Of a stretch of DNA of 52,240 nucleotides, positions 10,494-18,146 are shown one piece after another (positions within the stretch are counted from its first letter, which is position 1; each line of letters begins with the position of its first letter). Position numbers and translations under genes: made by a program. The stretch comes from an uncultured Oscillospiraceae bacterium. GTDB taxonomy: Bacteria; Bacillota; Clostridia; Oscillospirales; Oscillospiraceae. A model generated the notes under the pieces. That model had not been told where the DNA came from, ran no database searches, and saw only the letters and a program-made list of their open reading frames with translations. Location: positions 1-52,240 of the forward strand of contig CANQRM010000020.1 in the NCBI GenBank assembly GCA_947626265.1. Reading direction: 5' to 3'.

Positions 10494-10817
10494 TCACAAA
10501 AAGGCGTACCCCGCCACGAACAGGGCGCACAGCACCCACCGGAAGATGTGGTGCTTTATGTGGAAATTGTTGTTGCGCCGGCCGTTCCACATGGCCCCCG
10601 CGCTGATGGCGAGGCTGCCGGTGAGAGCGGCGGTCCACATGCCCTCATGACCGCTTATGCCGCCGTATACGGCCACGCCCAGGGCGAAGCATCCGGCCAG
10701 GATCAGCAAACAGGGAGCGGTGAACCGGCTGTCCCGCATCTGCACCAGCGCCGCGAAGGCCGTCAGGGCCGCGAACAGGCCGCTCACCACCCACAGAAGC
10801 GTCCGCAGGCCTTCCAT
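10494..10817 (-). CDS. Small membrane protein, four predicted helices, family not recognised
   Basis: A 107-residue, strongly hydrophobic protein. Helices lie at about residues 6-26, 34-54, 61-78 and 90-107, with the charged NGRRNNNFHIKHH patch between helices 3 and 4. Its ATG overlaps the pheA stop (TGATG at 10815-10819), so the two are translationally coupled. No domain was recognised, and nothing links it mechanistically to phenylalanine synthesis beyond the shared mRNA. A GTG three bases upstream is an alternative start. Confidence 0.7.
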   Translation of the reverse strand: MEGLRTLLWVVSGLFAALTAFAALVQMRDSRFTAPCLLILAGCFALGVAVYGGISGHEGMWTAALTGSLAISAGAMWNGRRNNNFHIKHHIFRWVLCALFVAGYAFL

Positions 10818-11959
10818 CACACGATCTCCGAGTAGCTGCCGAGGTATTTAAAGGTCTCGCACATCTCCTCCAGGTCCGCCATGAGCTGAATGAACCGGGG
10901 GGAATAGACCGAGGTCTCCAGGTCGAAATAGAACATGAACTCGAAGTCCCGGTCGGGCAGGGGGCGGCTTTCCAGTTTCGTGAGGTTGATGCCGAGGGCG
11001 GTGATGCGGCTCATGAGCCGGTACAGGGAGCCGGGCCGGTGGCTCACGGTGAGCATGACGCTGGTCCTGTCCGCCCCGGGGAAGATCTCCGGCTCCTTGC
11101 CGATGCAGATGAAGCGGGTGTAGTTGTTGCCCTTGTCCTGCACGTCGGAGGCAAGCTCGTCCAGCCCGTAGAGGGCGCCGCAGGCGTGGGAGCTGAGGGC
11201 CGCCACGTCCCGCCGGTCGGATTCCGCCACCCGCTTCGCCGCCACGGCGGTATTTTCGCACACGGTGACCTTCACCCCGGGCATGGTCTTTAAAAACTCG
11301 CCGCACTGGGCGATGGCTTGCTCGTGGGAGAATATCTCCCTGATGTCCGCCTGCTTCACCCCGGGCCGGGCCATGAGGTTGTGGTCCACCTTCAGGCGCA
11401 CGGAGCGGACGATGGAGAAATTGTACTGCATCATGAGGTCGTAGATGCGGTTGACGGAGCCGGCGGTGCTGTTTTCCAGGGGCAGCACCCCGTAGCGGCA
11501 GAAGCCGCTGGCGATGGCGGAAAAGACCGCCTCGAAGCTCTTTACGTAGGAGATGTGGGCGTCGGCGAACAGCTTATCCGCTGCGATCTGGGCGTAGGCC
11601 CCCTCCACCCCCTGGCAGGCCACGGTGGCCGACTCGGGGAAGAGCTGGGCGGTGTTCTCCAGACTCTTTTGGATGCGGGCGCACAGATCGCTGGGCTCCT
11701 TTAAAAGGGCGGCCTCATAGCTCTGGGCCACGTCCTGCAGGGTAGCGTACACCACCCCGGCGTAGCCGGAGAGGTCCTCGCCCGCGGTCTGCTGGAAGCG
11801 GGCCTTCGCCTCCCGCTGGCCGGCCAGGTCCATGGGCACCAGGCCCTGGGCCTGCCGGGCCCTGGCCATCTGGGCCGTCAGGTCCATCCGCCGGGCGAAC
11901 AGTTCGCTCATCTGCCCGTCCACTTCGTCCAGCTGCTGTTTTATCTGTTCCAGGTCCAT
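10817..11959 (-). CDS. pheA: Bifunctional chorismate mutase / prephenate dehydratase (P-protein)
   Basis: A 380-residue protein that converts chorismate to prephenate and then to phenylpyruvate in phenylalanine biosynthesis. The AroQ chorismate mutase domain is at about 1-85 (MDLEQIKQQLDEVDGQMSEL). The dehydratase domain is at about 105-285 (EGAYAQIAA; GVLPLENSTAGSVNRIYDLM; the CT.TRF-like NNYTRFICIG). The ACT regulatory domain is at about 295-375, with the phenylalanine-binding ESRP intact, so feedback inhibition by phenylalanine is expected. The ATG at 11959 has a modest AGAAAGG upstream and a TATAAT. The frame extends further upstream to 12061, but without supporting signals. Confidence 0.95.
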   Translation of the reverse strand: MDLEQIKQQLDEVDGQMSELFARRMDLTAQMARARQAQGLVPMDLAGQREAKARFQQTAGEDLSGYAGVVYATLQDVAQSYEAALLKEPSDLCARIQKSLENTAQLFPESATVACQGVEGAYAQIAADKLFADAHISYVKSFEAVFSAIASGFCRYGVLPLENSTAGSVNRIYDLMMQYNFSIVRSVRLKVDHNLMARPGVKQADIREIFSHEQAIAQCGEFLKTMPGVKVTVCENTAVAAKRVAESDRRDVAALSSHACGALYGLDELASDVQDKGNNYTRFICIGKEPEIFPGADRTSVMLTVSHRPGSLYRLMSRITALGINLTKLESRPLPDRDFEFMFYFDLETSVYSPRFIQLMADLEEMCETFKYLGSYSEIV

Positions 11960-11978
11960 GTGATATTCTGCCTTTCTT

Positions 11979-11984
11979 ATTATA
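11979..11984 (-). promoter_or_regulatory. Possible -10 of pheA
   Basis: TATAAT on the minus strand, 20 bp ahead of the pheA ATG. No matching -35 is visible, and the leader would be very short. Low certainty. Confidence 0.4.
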
Positions 11985-12040
11985 AGCGTGGGAAAATGAT
12001 ACCCTGTTTTCCAGCGGATGTCAACCGATATTTCCCGGGG

Positions 12041-12074
12041 AATAGGAAAAGCGCCCGGCATATGCCGGGCGCTT
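12041..12074 (-). terminator. Terminator of the rnf operon
   Basis: A 26-bp perfect palindrome (12049-12074, half-site AAGCGCCCGGCA) lies 15 bp past the rnfB stop. On the minus strand it is followed by TTTTCCTATT. Confidence 0.88.
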
Positions 12075-12088
12075 GGGAAAGAACTTTC

Positions 12089-12886
12089 TTACTCGCTGAA
12101 GGCGTGGATGACCTTCCGGGGGCAGACCTCGGCGCAGTGGCCGCAGTGCTGGCACTTCGTCTGGTCGATCTTGGCCAGGAAGTTCTCGATGGTGATGGCG
12201 TCGGCGGGGCACTCCTTCTTGCACTTCATGCAGCCGATGCAGCCGAAGTCGCAGTACTTGGTGACCTGGGCGCCCTTGTCGTTGGAGTTGCAGCCCACGG
12301 CGTTGGTGGAGTCAGCGGGGACCTTGGTGATGAGCTTCTTGGGGCAGGCCGCGGCGCACTTCATGCAGCCGACGCACTTGCTCCGGTCCACCTGGGCGAT
12401 GCCGTCCACCACGTGCATGGCGTCGAAGGGGCAGGCCGCAGCGCAGTCGCCGAAGCCCAGGCACCCGGCCGGGCACACGTTGGCGCCGTTGCCGCCGCCG
12501 AGACGGGTGGCGGCGAGGCACGAGGTCAGGCCCTCATACTCGAACTTCTTCTTGGTGTGGCCGCAGGAGCCGGAGCACTGCACGAAGGCCACGCTGGCCT
12601 CGGCCGCGCCGGCGGAGACGCCCATGATCTCGCCGATGGCGGTGGCGGCGGCGGCGCCGCCGGGCACGCACCCGTTCACCGGGGCCTCGCCCTTTGCCAC
12701 CGCGGCGGCATAGCCGTCACAGCCGGGATAGCCGCAGGCGCCGCAGTTGGCGCCGGCCAGAACGGCGCGGACGGCCTCTTCCTTCGGGTCCTTTTCCACA
12801 TAGAACACCTTGCCGGCGATGACCAGCAGCACGCCGAACAGCAGGCCCAGCGCACCAAGGATGATGATGGCGGAAACAACAGTCAT
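12089..12886 (-). CDS. rnfB: Rnf complex subunit B, polyferredoxin
   Basis: A 265-residue protein. An N-terminal membrane helix (about 4-26) is followed by the Fe-S domain with C48, C51, C56 and C73. Four further four-cysteine clusters come next: CPAGCLGFGDCAAACP, CVGCMKCAAACP, CDFGCIGCMKCKKECP and CQHCGHCAEVCP. RnfB takes electrons from reduced ferredoxin and passes them into the Rnf membrane complex, which reduces NAD+ and pumps Na+ or H+. It is the last gene of rnfCDGEAB, 15 bp after rnfA. The multi-cluster C-terminus is typical of clostridial rather than proteobacterial RnfB. Confidence 0.97.
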   Translation of the reverse strand: MTVVSAIIILGALGLLFGVLLVIAGKVFYVEKDPKEEAVRAVLAGANCGACGYPGCDGYAAAVAKGEAPVNGCVPGGAAAATAIGEIMGVSAGAAEASVAFVQCSGSCGHTKKKFEYEGLTSCLAATRLGGGNGANVCPAGCLGFGDCAAACPFDAMHVVDGIAQVDRSKCVGCMKCAAACPKKLITKVPADSTNAVGCNSNDKGAQVTKYCDFGCIGCMKCKKECPADAITIENFLAKIDQTKCQHCGHCAEVCPRKVIHAFSE

Positions 12887-12901
12887 GTCTTCTCGCCCTC
12901 C

Positions 12902-13492
12902 TTACACAGGGATCTTCATGCCGGAGAAGCCCATGAACGCCAGAGCGAACAGGGCCGCCGTCACGAGGCAGATGGCGAAGCCTTCAAAGGCCTTGGGATA
13001 ATCCGCGAACTCCAGACGCTCACGAACGCTGGCGAACAGGACGATGGCCACCGTGAAGCCGATGCCGCCGGTGAAGCCGTCGATGACGCTCTCCAGGAAG
13101 TTGTAGCTGTTCTGGGTGTTCAGCAGCACCACGCCCAGCACCGCGCAGTTGGTGGTGATCAGGGGCAGGAAGATGCCCATGGCGGAGTACAGGGCCGGGA
13201 TGGCCTTTTTCAGGAACATCTCCACGAACTGCACCAGCACGGCGATGACCAGGATGTAGGCCACGGTCTGCATGAAGCCGGCCACGCCGAAGGGGATCAG
13301 CAGAAACTCGTTGATGACCCAGCAGATGGCGGAGGCCATGGTCATGACGAAGATGACGGCCACGCTCATGCCGGTGGCGGTGCTCATCTTGTTGGACACG
13401 CCCAGGAACGGGCAGATGCCCAGGAACTGGGAGAAGATGAAGTTGTTGGTCAATATCGCGGCCAGGGAGATCGTTACGATGGAAGCAAACAT
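12902..13492 (-). CDS. rnfA: Rnf complex subunit A, membrane protein
   Basis: A 196-residue protein with six hydrophobic helices. It opens with the family hallmark TNNFIFSQFLGICPFLGVSN (residues about 15-34), which holds the conserved cysteine thought to bind a membrane-embedded iron-sulfur centre together with RnfE. In the complex RnfA and RnfE are inverted relatives that carry electrons across the membrane. It overlaps rnfE by one base (start at 13492) and is followed 15 bp later by rnfB. Confidence 0.97.
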   Translation of the reverse strand: MFASIVTISLAAILTNNFIFSQFLGICPFLGVSNKMSTATGMSVAVIFVMTMASAICWVINEFLLIPFGVAGFMQTVAYILVIAVLVQFVEMFLKKAIPALYSAMGIFLPLITTNCAVLGVVLLNTQNSYNFLESVIDGFTGGIGFTVAIVLFASVRERLEFADYPKAFEGFAICLVTAALFALAFMGFSGMKIPV

Positions 13493-14172
13493 TACTCTTT
13501 GACCTCCTTTTCTTTCTTGGCCTTCTTCTCACTGCTCTTGCGCAGCGCGTACTGCATCACGGCCATGAGCAGCCCCAGGGTGAGGAAGCCGCCGAAGGGC
13601 AGGATCAGCGCGCCCGCGCCGAAGCCCTCGGGGATGATGCGGATGCCGGCGCCGGTGCCGTCCAGAGTGATGAAAGAGTTGGCGCCGTTGAGAAGGCCGC
13701 CGCCGATGGTGCCGGAGCCCAGAAGCTCACGGAACAGGCACATGATCACCAGCACGCAGGTGTAGCCCAGGCCCTGGAATACGCCGTCCCGGAAGGACAG
13801 GAACACGCCCTCCTTGGAGGAGAAGGCCTCGGCCCGGCCGATGATGATGCAGTTGACCACGATCAGCGGGATGAACACGCCCAGCGCGGAGGAAAGGGCG
13901 GGGATGAAGGCCTGCAGCAGCAGGTCCACGATGGTGACGAAGCCGGCGATGACCACCACGAAGATGGCCAGACGGACCTGCCCGGGGATGATCTTGCGGA
14001 TGGCGGAGACCACCACGTTGCAGCAGGTCAGGATGATCAGCACGGACAGGCCCATGCCGATGCCGTTGAACAGGGTGGTGGAGATGGCCATGGTCGCGCA
14101 CAGGCCGATCTGCTGCACCAGAACGGGGTTATTGGTGATAAGGCCTTCGGTAAGCTGTTTCTTTGCGTTCAT
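13492..14172 (-). CDS. rnfE: Rnf complex subunit E, membrane protein
   Basis: A 226-residue protein and paralogue of RnfA with six helices. The family segment is LTEGLITNNPVLVQQIGLC near the N-terminus, followed by LIVVNCIIIGRAEAFSSKEG in the middle; both are characteristic of RnfE/NqrD. A short Lys/Glu-rich tail (KSSEKKAKKEKEVKE) faces the cytoplasm. It lies 13 bp after rnfG. Confidence 0.97.
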   Translation of the reverse strand: MNAKKQLTEGLITNNPVLVQQIGLCATMAISTTLFNGIGMGLSVLIILTCCNVVVSAIRKIIPGQVRLAIFVVVIAGFVTIVDLLLQAFIPALSSALGVFIPLIVVNCIIIGRAEAFSSKEGVFLSFRDGVFQGLGYTCVLVIMCLFRELLGSGTIGGGLLNGANSFITLDGTGAGIRIIPEGFGAGALILPFGGFLTLGLLMAVMQYALRKSSEKKAKKEKEVKE

Positions 14173-14185
14173 GCCTCTGCCCCCC

Positions 14186-14731
14186 TTAACCTAAAGATTC
14201 GCACAGAGCCAGCGCGGCGGTGACGCCGGTGGAAATGGCCCTGGAGGTGATGGTAGCGCCGGTGAGGGCGTTGATGGTGCCGCCGTCCTTGGTGACGGCC
14301 ACGGTGCCGGACTGGCCCACGAACTGGCTGCGGAAGGCGTCGCCGGCCGCGCTCTGCTGGGAGGCGATGGCGCCCAGGCCCGCGGTCTCGCTGCTCTTGG
14401 TGACGGAGATGCCGCTGCAGGTAAGGTCGGGGTTCACGCCCACCATCATGGTGACGGCGCCCTGGGAGCCGGTCTCGGTGACCTGCACCACCCAGCCGCC
14501 GCCCTCGGCGGCGTATGCCTCGTCGATGTCGGCGGGAGCGCCGGTGACGTCCAGCGCCTCATAGGAGGGCGCCTCCAGCACCGCGTTCATGGCGTTGGTC
14601 TTGGTCTGCTCGGCGATGGCCTCGATACGGTCCCTGGTCATCATATCCACCAGGCCCAGGACCAGGGCCACCACGGCGGCGACCAGCAGGAGGATCACGG
14701 CGGGCTTAATAAAGTCGATTGCTTTTTTCAT
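14186..14731 (-). CDS. rnfG: Rnf complex subunit G, FMN-binding
   Basis: A 181-residue protein. One N-terminal membrane helix (about 10-30) is followed by an extracytoplasmic FMN_bind domain. The covalent flavin site is LTGATITS near residues 156-163; the last Thr of TGAT (about T160) carries FMN through a phosphodiester bond in characterised homologues. It begins inside the end of rnfD (4-bp overlap), so the two are translationally coupled. A flavin transferase (ApbE) is required but is not in this window. Confidence 0.96.
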   Translation of the reverse strand: MKKAIDFIKPAVILLLVAAVVALVLGLVDMMTRDRIEAIAEQTKTNAMNAVLEAPSYEALDVTGAPADIDEAYAAEGGGWVVQVTETGSQGAVTMMVGVNPDLTCSGISVTKSSETAGLGAIASQQSAAGDAFRSQFVGQSGTVAVTKDGGTINALTGATITSRAISTGVTAALALCESLG

Positions 14732-15729
14732 CCTTTTGCCTCCTCCTTCTCCTTCTTTTTCTTCTCACCCTTCATGACGCCGAAGCGGCGGGGCGCCGTA
14801 TGCTGGTCGATGAGCCAGGTGCAGCAGTTCATGATGAGGATGGCGAAGCTGACGCCCTCGGGATAGCCGCCGAAGTAGCGGATGAGCACGGTCAGCAGGC
14901 CGCAGCCCACGCCGAAGATCAGCTGGCCGTTGGGGGTCACGGGGCTGGTGCAGTAGTCGGTCGCCATGAAGATGGCGCCCAGCAGCAGGCCGCCGGAGAG
15001 GACGTTCTGGAGCATCCACAGCAGGTGGTTGTTGCCCCGGGAGAAGATCAGCGTCAGCACGGCCACGGTGCCCACATAGGCCACGGGGATGCGAAGGCTG
15101 ATGACCTTGCGGTACACGAGCCACGCGCCGCCCAGGAGCAGCGCCAGGGAGCTGACTTCACCGAAGCTGCCGCCGATGTTGCCGATGAACATGTCCCACA
15201 GGGCGTTGGCGCCGCCGGGGACCAGCTGGCCGGCGTGGAGGCTGGCCAGGGGGGTGGCGAAGGTGGCCGCGTCCGCGTTCTGGAAGCGGGCGGGGGCCCA
15301 GGTGGTCATGAGCACGGCGTAGCTCACCAGCAGGAACGCACGGCCCGCCAGGGCGGGGTTCCAGATGTTCTTGCCGATGCCGCCGAACAGCTGCTTCACC
15401 AGCACGATGGAGAAGAACGCGCCGATGATGACGGTCCACCAGGGGAAGGTGGGGGGCAGGCAGTAGGCCAGCAGCATGCCGGTCACCACGGCGGACAGGT
15501 CCATGTAGCTGGCGTTCTTCTTCAAAAGCTTGCGGTAGGCGAACTCAAAGACCACGCAGCTGACCACGGAGATGACGGTAATGACGAGGGGTTTCACGCC
15601 GAAGAAGATCACGGCGGCCACCAGCGCCGGGAGCAGGGCGATGATCACGTCCAGCATGATCTGCTGGGTGCCCCGGGGGGTGCGTACGTGCGGCGAGGAG
15701 GAAACGATAAGTTTACGTTCTTCGTTCAT
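14728..15729 (-). CDS. rnfD: Rnf complex subunit D, FMN-binding membrane protein
   Basis: A 333-residue protein with about ten hydrophobic helices. The N-terminus LIVSSSPHVRTPRGTQQIM is diagnostic of RnfD/NqrB. The covalent FMN attachment site is in TFATPLASL (Thr about 159). The cytoplasmic C-terminus ends with a Lys/Glu run. It sits one base away from rnfC and overlaps rnfG. Confidence 0.97.
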   Translation of the reverse strand: MNEERKLIVSSSPHVRTPRGTQQIMLDVIIALLPALVAAVIFFGVKPLVITVISVVSCVVFEFAYRKLLKKNASYMDLSAVVTGMLLAYCLPPTFPWWTVIIGAFFSIVLVKQLFGGIGKNIWNPALAGRAFLLVSYAVLMTTWAPARFQNADAATFATPLASLHAGQLVPGGANALWDMFIGNIGGSFGEVSSLALLLGGAWLVYRKVISLRIPVAYVGTVAVLTLIFSRGNNHLLWMLQNVLSGGLLLGAIFMATDYCTSPVTPNGQLIFGVGCGLLTVLIRYFGGYPEGVSFAILIMNCCTWLIDQHTAPRRFGVMKGEKKKKEKEEAKG

Positions 15730-15730
15730 C

Positions 15731-17161
15731 TTATTTTGCCTCCTTCTTTTCTTCCTTGGCGGGCTCGGCCGGCTTCTCGGCGGGCTTTTCCTCGGCCTTG
15801 GGAGCCTCGGCTTCGGCCTTGGCCTTCTCGGCCTCCGCCTTTGCCTTCAGCTCGGCCAGATGGGCCTGGACCATGGCCTTGCCGGTCTTGAAGGCGTGGG
15901 TCAGGTGCAGGCGGCCCGGGCAGATGTAGGAGCAGGAGCCGCACTCCACGCAGTCCATGATGTTCAGCTTCTGGAGCATCTCCACGTCGCCCTTCTGCTG
16001 GTACATGTACATGTAGATGGGCTGCAGGTTCATGGGGCAGCCGTCGATGCACTGGCCGCAGCGGATGCACACGGGGTCGGCGACGGTCTTGTCCTCATCG
16101 TCGGAGAAGGCCAGCAGGGACGCGGTGCCCTTGCCGCAGGGGACCTCCAGGTCGTACTGGGCCATGCCCATCATCGGGCCGCCCATGATGACCTTCCAGG
16201 GCTCCTTGGCGAAGCCGCCGGTCTGCTCAAAGACCCACTGCATGGAAGTGCCCACCCGGACCTTCACGTTCTTCGGGTCGGCGATGGCCGAGCCGGAGAC
16301 GGTGACCACGCGCTCGATGGCGGGCCAGCCCTCGTAGCAGGCGCGGTACACGCTGTAGGCGGTAAAGGTGTTGAACACGGAGCAGCCCACGTTGGCGGGC
16401 AGGCCTCCGGGAGGCACCTCCCGGCCGGTGATGGTCTTGATGAGGGTCTTCTCAGCGCCCTGGGGGTACTGGCACTTGAGGGGTACGACCTCGATGCCCA
16501 TCTCCTTGGCGCCCTTGAAGTTGAGAAGGTCGATGGCGAACTTCTTGTTCAGCTCGATGCCGAAGTAGGTTTTGTCCACCTTGCAGGCCTTCATCAGCAG
16601 CTGGATGCCCTTCAGCAGTTCGTCGGGGTGCTCCAGCATGGTGCGGTGGTCGCTGGTTATGTACGGTTCGCACTCGGCGCCGTTGATGAGCACGGTGTCC
16701 ACCTTGCCCCAGCCGCTGGTGATCTTGAAAGCGGTGGGGAACGTGGCGCCGCCCATACCGACGATGCCGGCTTCGCGTATGATGTCAGCGATCTTTTCGG
16801 GGGATTGCAGGTCCTCCTCAGTGGCGGGGACCATGGTCTCGGCGGGGGTGTCCTTGAAGTCGTTTTCGATGACGACGCTGGTCACCATATTGCCCAGGTT
16901 GTTCAGATGGGGCTCGATGGCCACCACCTTGCCGGAGACGGAGGCGTGGATGGGCGCGGAGACGGGGGCTTTCGCCTCGCCGATCTTCTGGCCCAGCTTC
17001 ACCTCGTCGCCCACGGCCACCAGGGGCGTACAGGGCGCGCCGATGTGCTGGGACATGGGGATGACCACCTGCGGGGGCTGAGGGATGGTGGTTATCACCG
17101 CTTCGTTGGCGGGCGCCTTTTTGTCGTTGGGGTGCACGCCGCCATGGGACTTGAAGAGCAT
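15731..17161 (-). CDS. rnfC: Rnf complex subunit C, NADH/FMN and Fe-S subunit
   Basis: A 476-residue protein. An N-terminal barrel-sandwich domain (about 30-90) is followed by the NADH/FMN-binding core with MGGATFPTAFK and INGAECEPYITSDHR. Two [4Fe-4S] motifs come next, CIRCGQCIDGCPMN (near 365) and CVECGSCSYICPG (near 400). The last 45 or so residues are a Lys/Glu/Ala/Pro tail. RnfC is the NAD+-reducing end of the complex. ATG 17161 was chosen because AGAGGTG lies six bases upstream; GTG 17170 and ATG 17167 lie within or against that site. First gene of the operon. Confidence 0.96.
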   Translation of the reverse strand: MLFKSHGGVHPNDKKAPANEAVITTIPQPPQVVIPMSQHIGAPCTPLVAVGDEVKLGQKIGEAKAPVSAPIHASVSGKVVAIEPHLNNLGNMVTSVVIENDFKDTPAETMVPATEEDLQSPEKIADIIREAGIVGMGGATFPTAFKITSGWGKVDTVLINGAECEPYITSDHRTMLEHPDELLKGIQLLMKACKVDKTYFGIELNKKFAIDLLNFKGAKEMGIEVVPLKCQYPQGAEKTLIKTITGREVPPGGLPANVGCSVFNTFTAYSVYRACYEGWPAIERVVTVSGSAIADPKNVKVRVGTSMQWVFEQTGGFAKEPWKVIMGGPMMGMAQYDLEVPCGKGTASLLAFSDDEDKTVADPVCIRCGQCIDGCPMNLQPIYMYMYQQKGDVEMLQKLNIMDCVECGSCSYICPGRLHLTHAFKTGKAMVQAHLAELKAKAEAEKAKAEAEAPKAEEKPAEKPAEPAKEEKKEAK

Positions 17162-17196
17162 GAGCATCACCTCTTGCTAAATTTATATACCTTGTT

Positions 17197-17225
17197 ATAA
17201 TAACACAAGTCATTCCGGCTGTCTA
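17197..17225 (-). promoter_or_regulatory. Probable rnf promoter
   Basis: On the minus strand: TAGACA (17220-17225), a 17-bp spacer and TATTAT (17197-17202), 35 bp ahead of rnfC. GTTATTATAAC around the -10 is itself a short inverted repeat. Confidence 0.55.
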
Positions 17226-17419
17226 TAACTTAATTCTGCAAATTCGGCAAACTTTCCGCAAAAAACCGGTCTTGTCCGCCCCGGGCTGCCCCCGGGACGT
17301 ATTATAATATGACCGGCGGGGCAAATATAGCGCAAAAATCCTGCCGGTCTATCCAATATCTGCGGGGGAAATACGCCCGTTTTTCCGCGGGGCATATCTG
17401 CGCATACGGTGCATAGAAT
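17226..17419. other. Intergenic stretch without a gene
   Basis: Lies between the divergent rnf promoter and the toxin-antitoxin operator. It holds an isolated TATAAT-like site (17303-17308, also readable on the other strand) without a partner -35, and a loose inverted repeat GACCGGC (from 17311) / GCCGGTC. No open frame with a ribosome-binding site is seen. Confidence 0.5.
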
Positions 17420-17462
17420 AAAGTCGTACAACATTGACAAGTTGTACGACTTTTGCTATACT
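17420..17462 (+). promoter_or_regulatory. Toxin-antitoxin promoter with embedded palindromic operator
   Basis: Perfect 13-bp inverted repeat AAAGTCGTACAAC (17420-17432) and GTTGTACGACTTT (17441-17453) around an 8-bp centre. The centre contains most of a consensus -35 TTGACA (17434-17439), and the right arm fills the 17-bp spacer up to TATACT (17457-17462). Binding of a dimeric repressor here would block RNA polymerase directly. This is the expected place for antitoxin autorepression. Confidence 0.88.
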
Positions 17463-17487
17463 GGAGGTGAAAAAGGAGATGAACGAT

Positions 17488-17913
17488 ATGCTTTCGATCC
17501 CATCCAGCGACGTGCGCAGAGAGTGGAGCAGCGTGATGGATACGGTCATCCGGGAAAAGCCGGTGTTCATCAAGCGGACCCGGGACCACATGATGCTCTC
17601 CGACACCGGGACCATATGGCAGCTCATAGCGGGCGTCAAGTTCATAGCGGATATGTACCGGGAGGCGGACGGCAGCGTGACCCTGTCCGCCCGGGATATG
17701 GATATCGTGGCGAACGGGGCCGACGAGGCCGCGGCCAGAAAGGCGCTGGTCCGGGACATCATTGAATACGCGGAGGAGTATTATCAGGATTTTGAGCGCT
17801 ATTCCGCCGCGCCCAACCGCCAGGGGCATCTGCCCTATGTCATCAAGGCGCTGGTGGCCCGGTCGCCGGAGGAACTGGAGGGCGAGGTCGTATGCCGGAC
17901 TGGAAGGACCTGA
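17488..17913 (+). CDS. Antitoxin, Phd/YefM-like N-terminus
   Basis: A 141-residue protein. Residues 1-45 resemble the Phd/YefM DNA-binding region: a strand, a helix RREWSSVMDTVIREK, then PVFIKRTRDHMMLSD. The rest is helical and acidic (about 75-105, EEAAARKALVRDIIEYAEEY pattern) and probably wraps the toxin; this is longer than a typical antitoxin. Transcription should start near 17469, so the AAGGAG before ATG 17488 is the usable ribosome-binding site. The upstream ATG 17479 pairs with a GGAGG that would lie at or before the transcript's 5' end. It overlaps the toxin gene by 22 bp. The role is inferred from gene order, operator and weak family resemblance. Confidence 0.72.
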   Translation: MLSIPSSDVRREWSSVMDTVIREKPVFIKRTRDHMMLSDTGTIWQLIAGVKFIADMYREADGSVTLSARDMDIVANGADEAAARKALVRDIIEYAEEYYQDFERYSAAPNRQGHLPYVIKALVARSPEELEGEVVCRTGRT

Positions 17914-18110
17914 GACGGTACTGCGAGCGGGACGGCTGGGAGCTCTATAAGGAGACGGACCACTATTTTTACCGGAAGATACTGGACGACGGCAGCATCC
18001 TGCGGACGAAGGTATCCAAGGGGTCCGGAGAGATACGGGGCCACCTGTGGCAGGAGATATTGAAAAAGCAGCTGCAAACGACCATGGAACATTTCAACGA
18101 AGTCATATAA
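17892..18110 (+). CDS. HicA-like toxin (putative mRNA interferase / cytotoxic translational repressor)
   Basis: A 72-residue protein. The pattern DGWELYKETDHYFYRK (residues 14-29), followed by a strand with RTKVS and an alpha helix LWQEILKKQL, matches the small double-stranded-RNA-binding-like fold of HicA toxins. H24 takes the place of the catalytic His. HicA toxins cleave mRNA and stop growth until neutralised. Here the neutraliser would be the overlapping upstream gene rather than a HicB, an unusual pairing. Translation is coupled to the antitoxin (start 22 bp inside its end). A terminator follows 7 bp after the stop. Alternative: a member of an RNA-binding family that is not toxic. Confidence 0.68.
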   Translation: MPDWKDLRRYCERDGWELYKETDHYFYRKILDDGSILRTKVSKGSGEIRGHLWQEILKKQLQTTMEHFNEVI

Positions 18111-18116
18111 AAATCG

Positions 18117-18140
18117 CCCGCGGAGAGTGCTCTCCGCGGG
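18117..18140. terminator. Bidirectional terminator between toxin and tagD
   Basis: 11-bp perfect arms CCCGCGGAGAG (18117-18127) and CTCTCCGCGGG (18130-18140). On the minus strand it is followed by CGATTTTTAT, a good T run for the udk-tdk-tagD operon; the plus side is weaker. Confidence 0.85.
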
Positions 18141-18146
18141 TGGTGT

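Noticed and set aside
11960-13765. 601-codon open frame on the plus strand opposite rnfB/rnfA
   Set aside because: Antisense to well-supported Rnf genes; His/Gly/Ala-rich composition typical of a GC-rich shadow frame; no ribosome-binding site.
17303-17308. TATAAT readable on both strands in the rnf-toxin/antitoxin gap
   Set aside because: No -35 at 15-19 bp on either strand and no gene in reach; kept only as a note in the intergenic entry.
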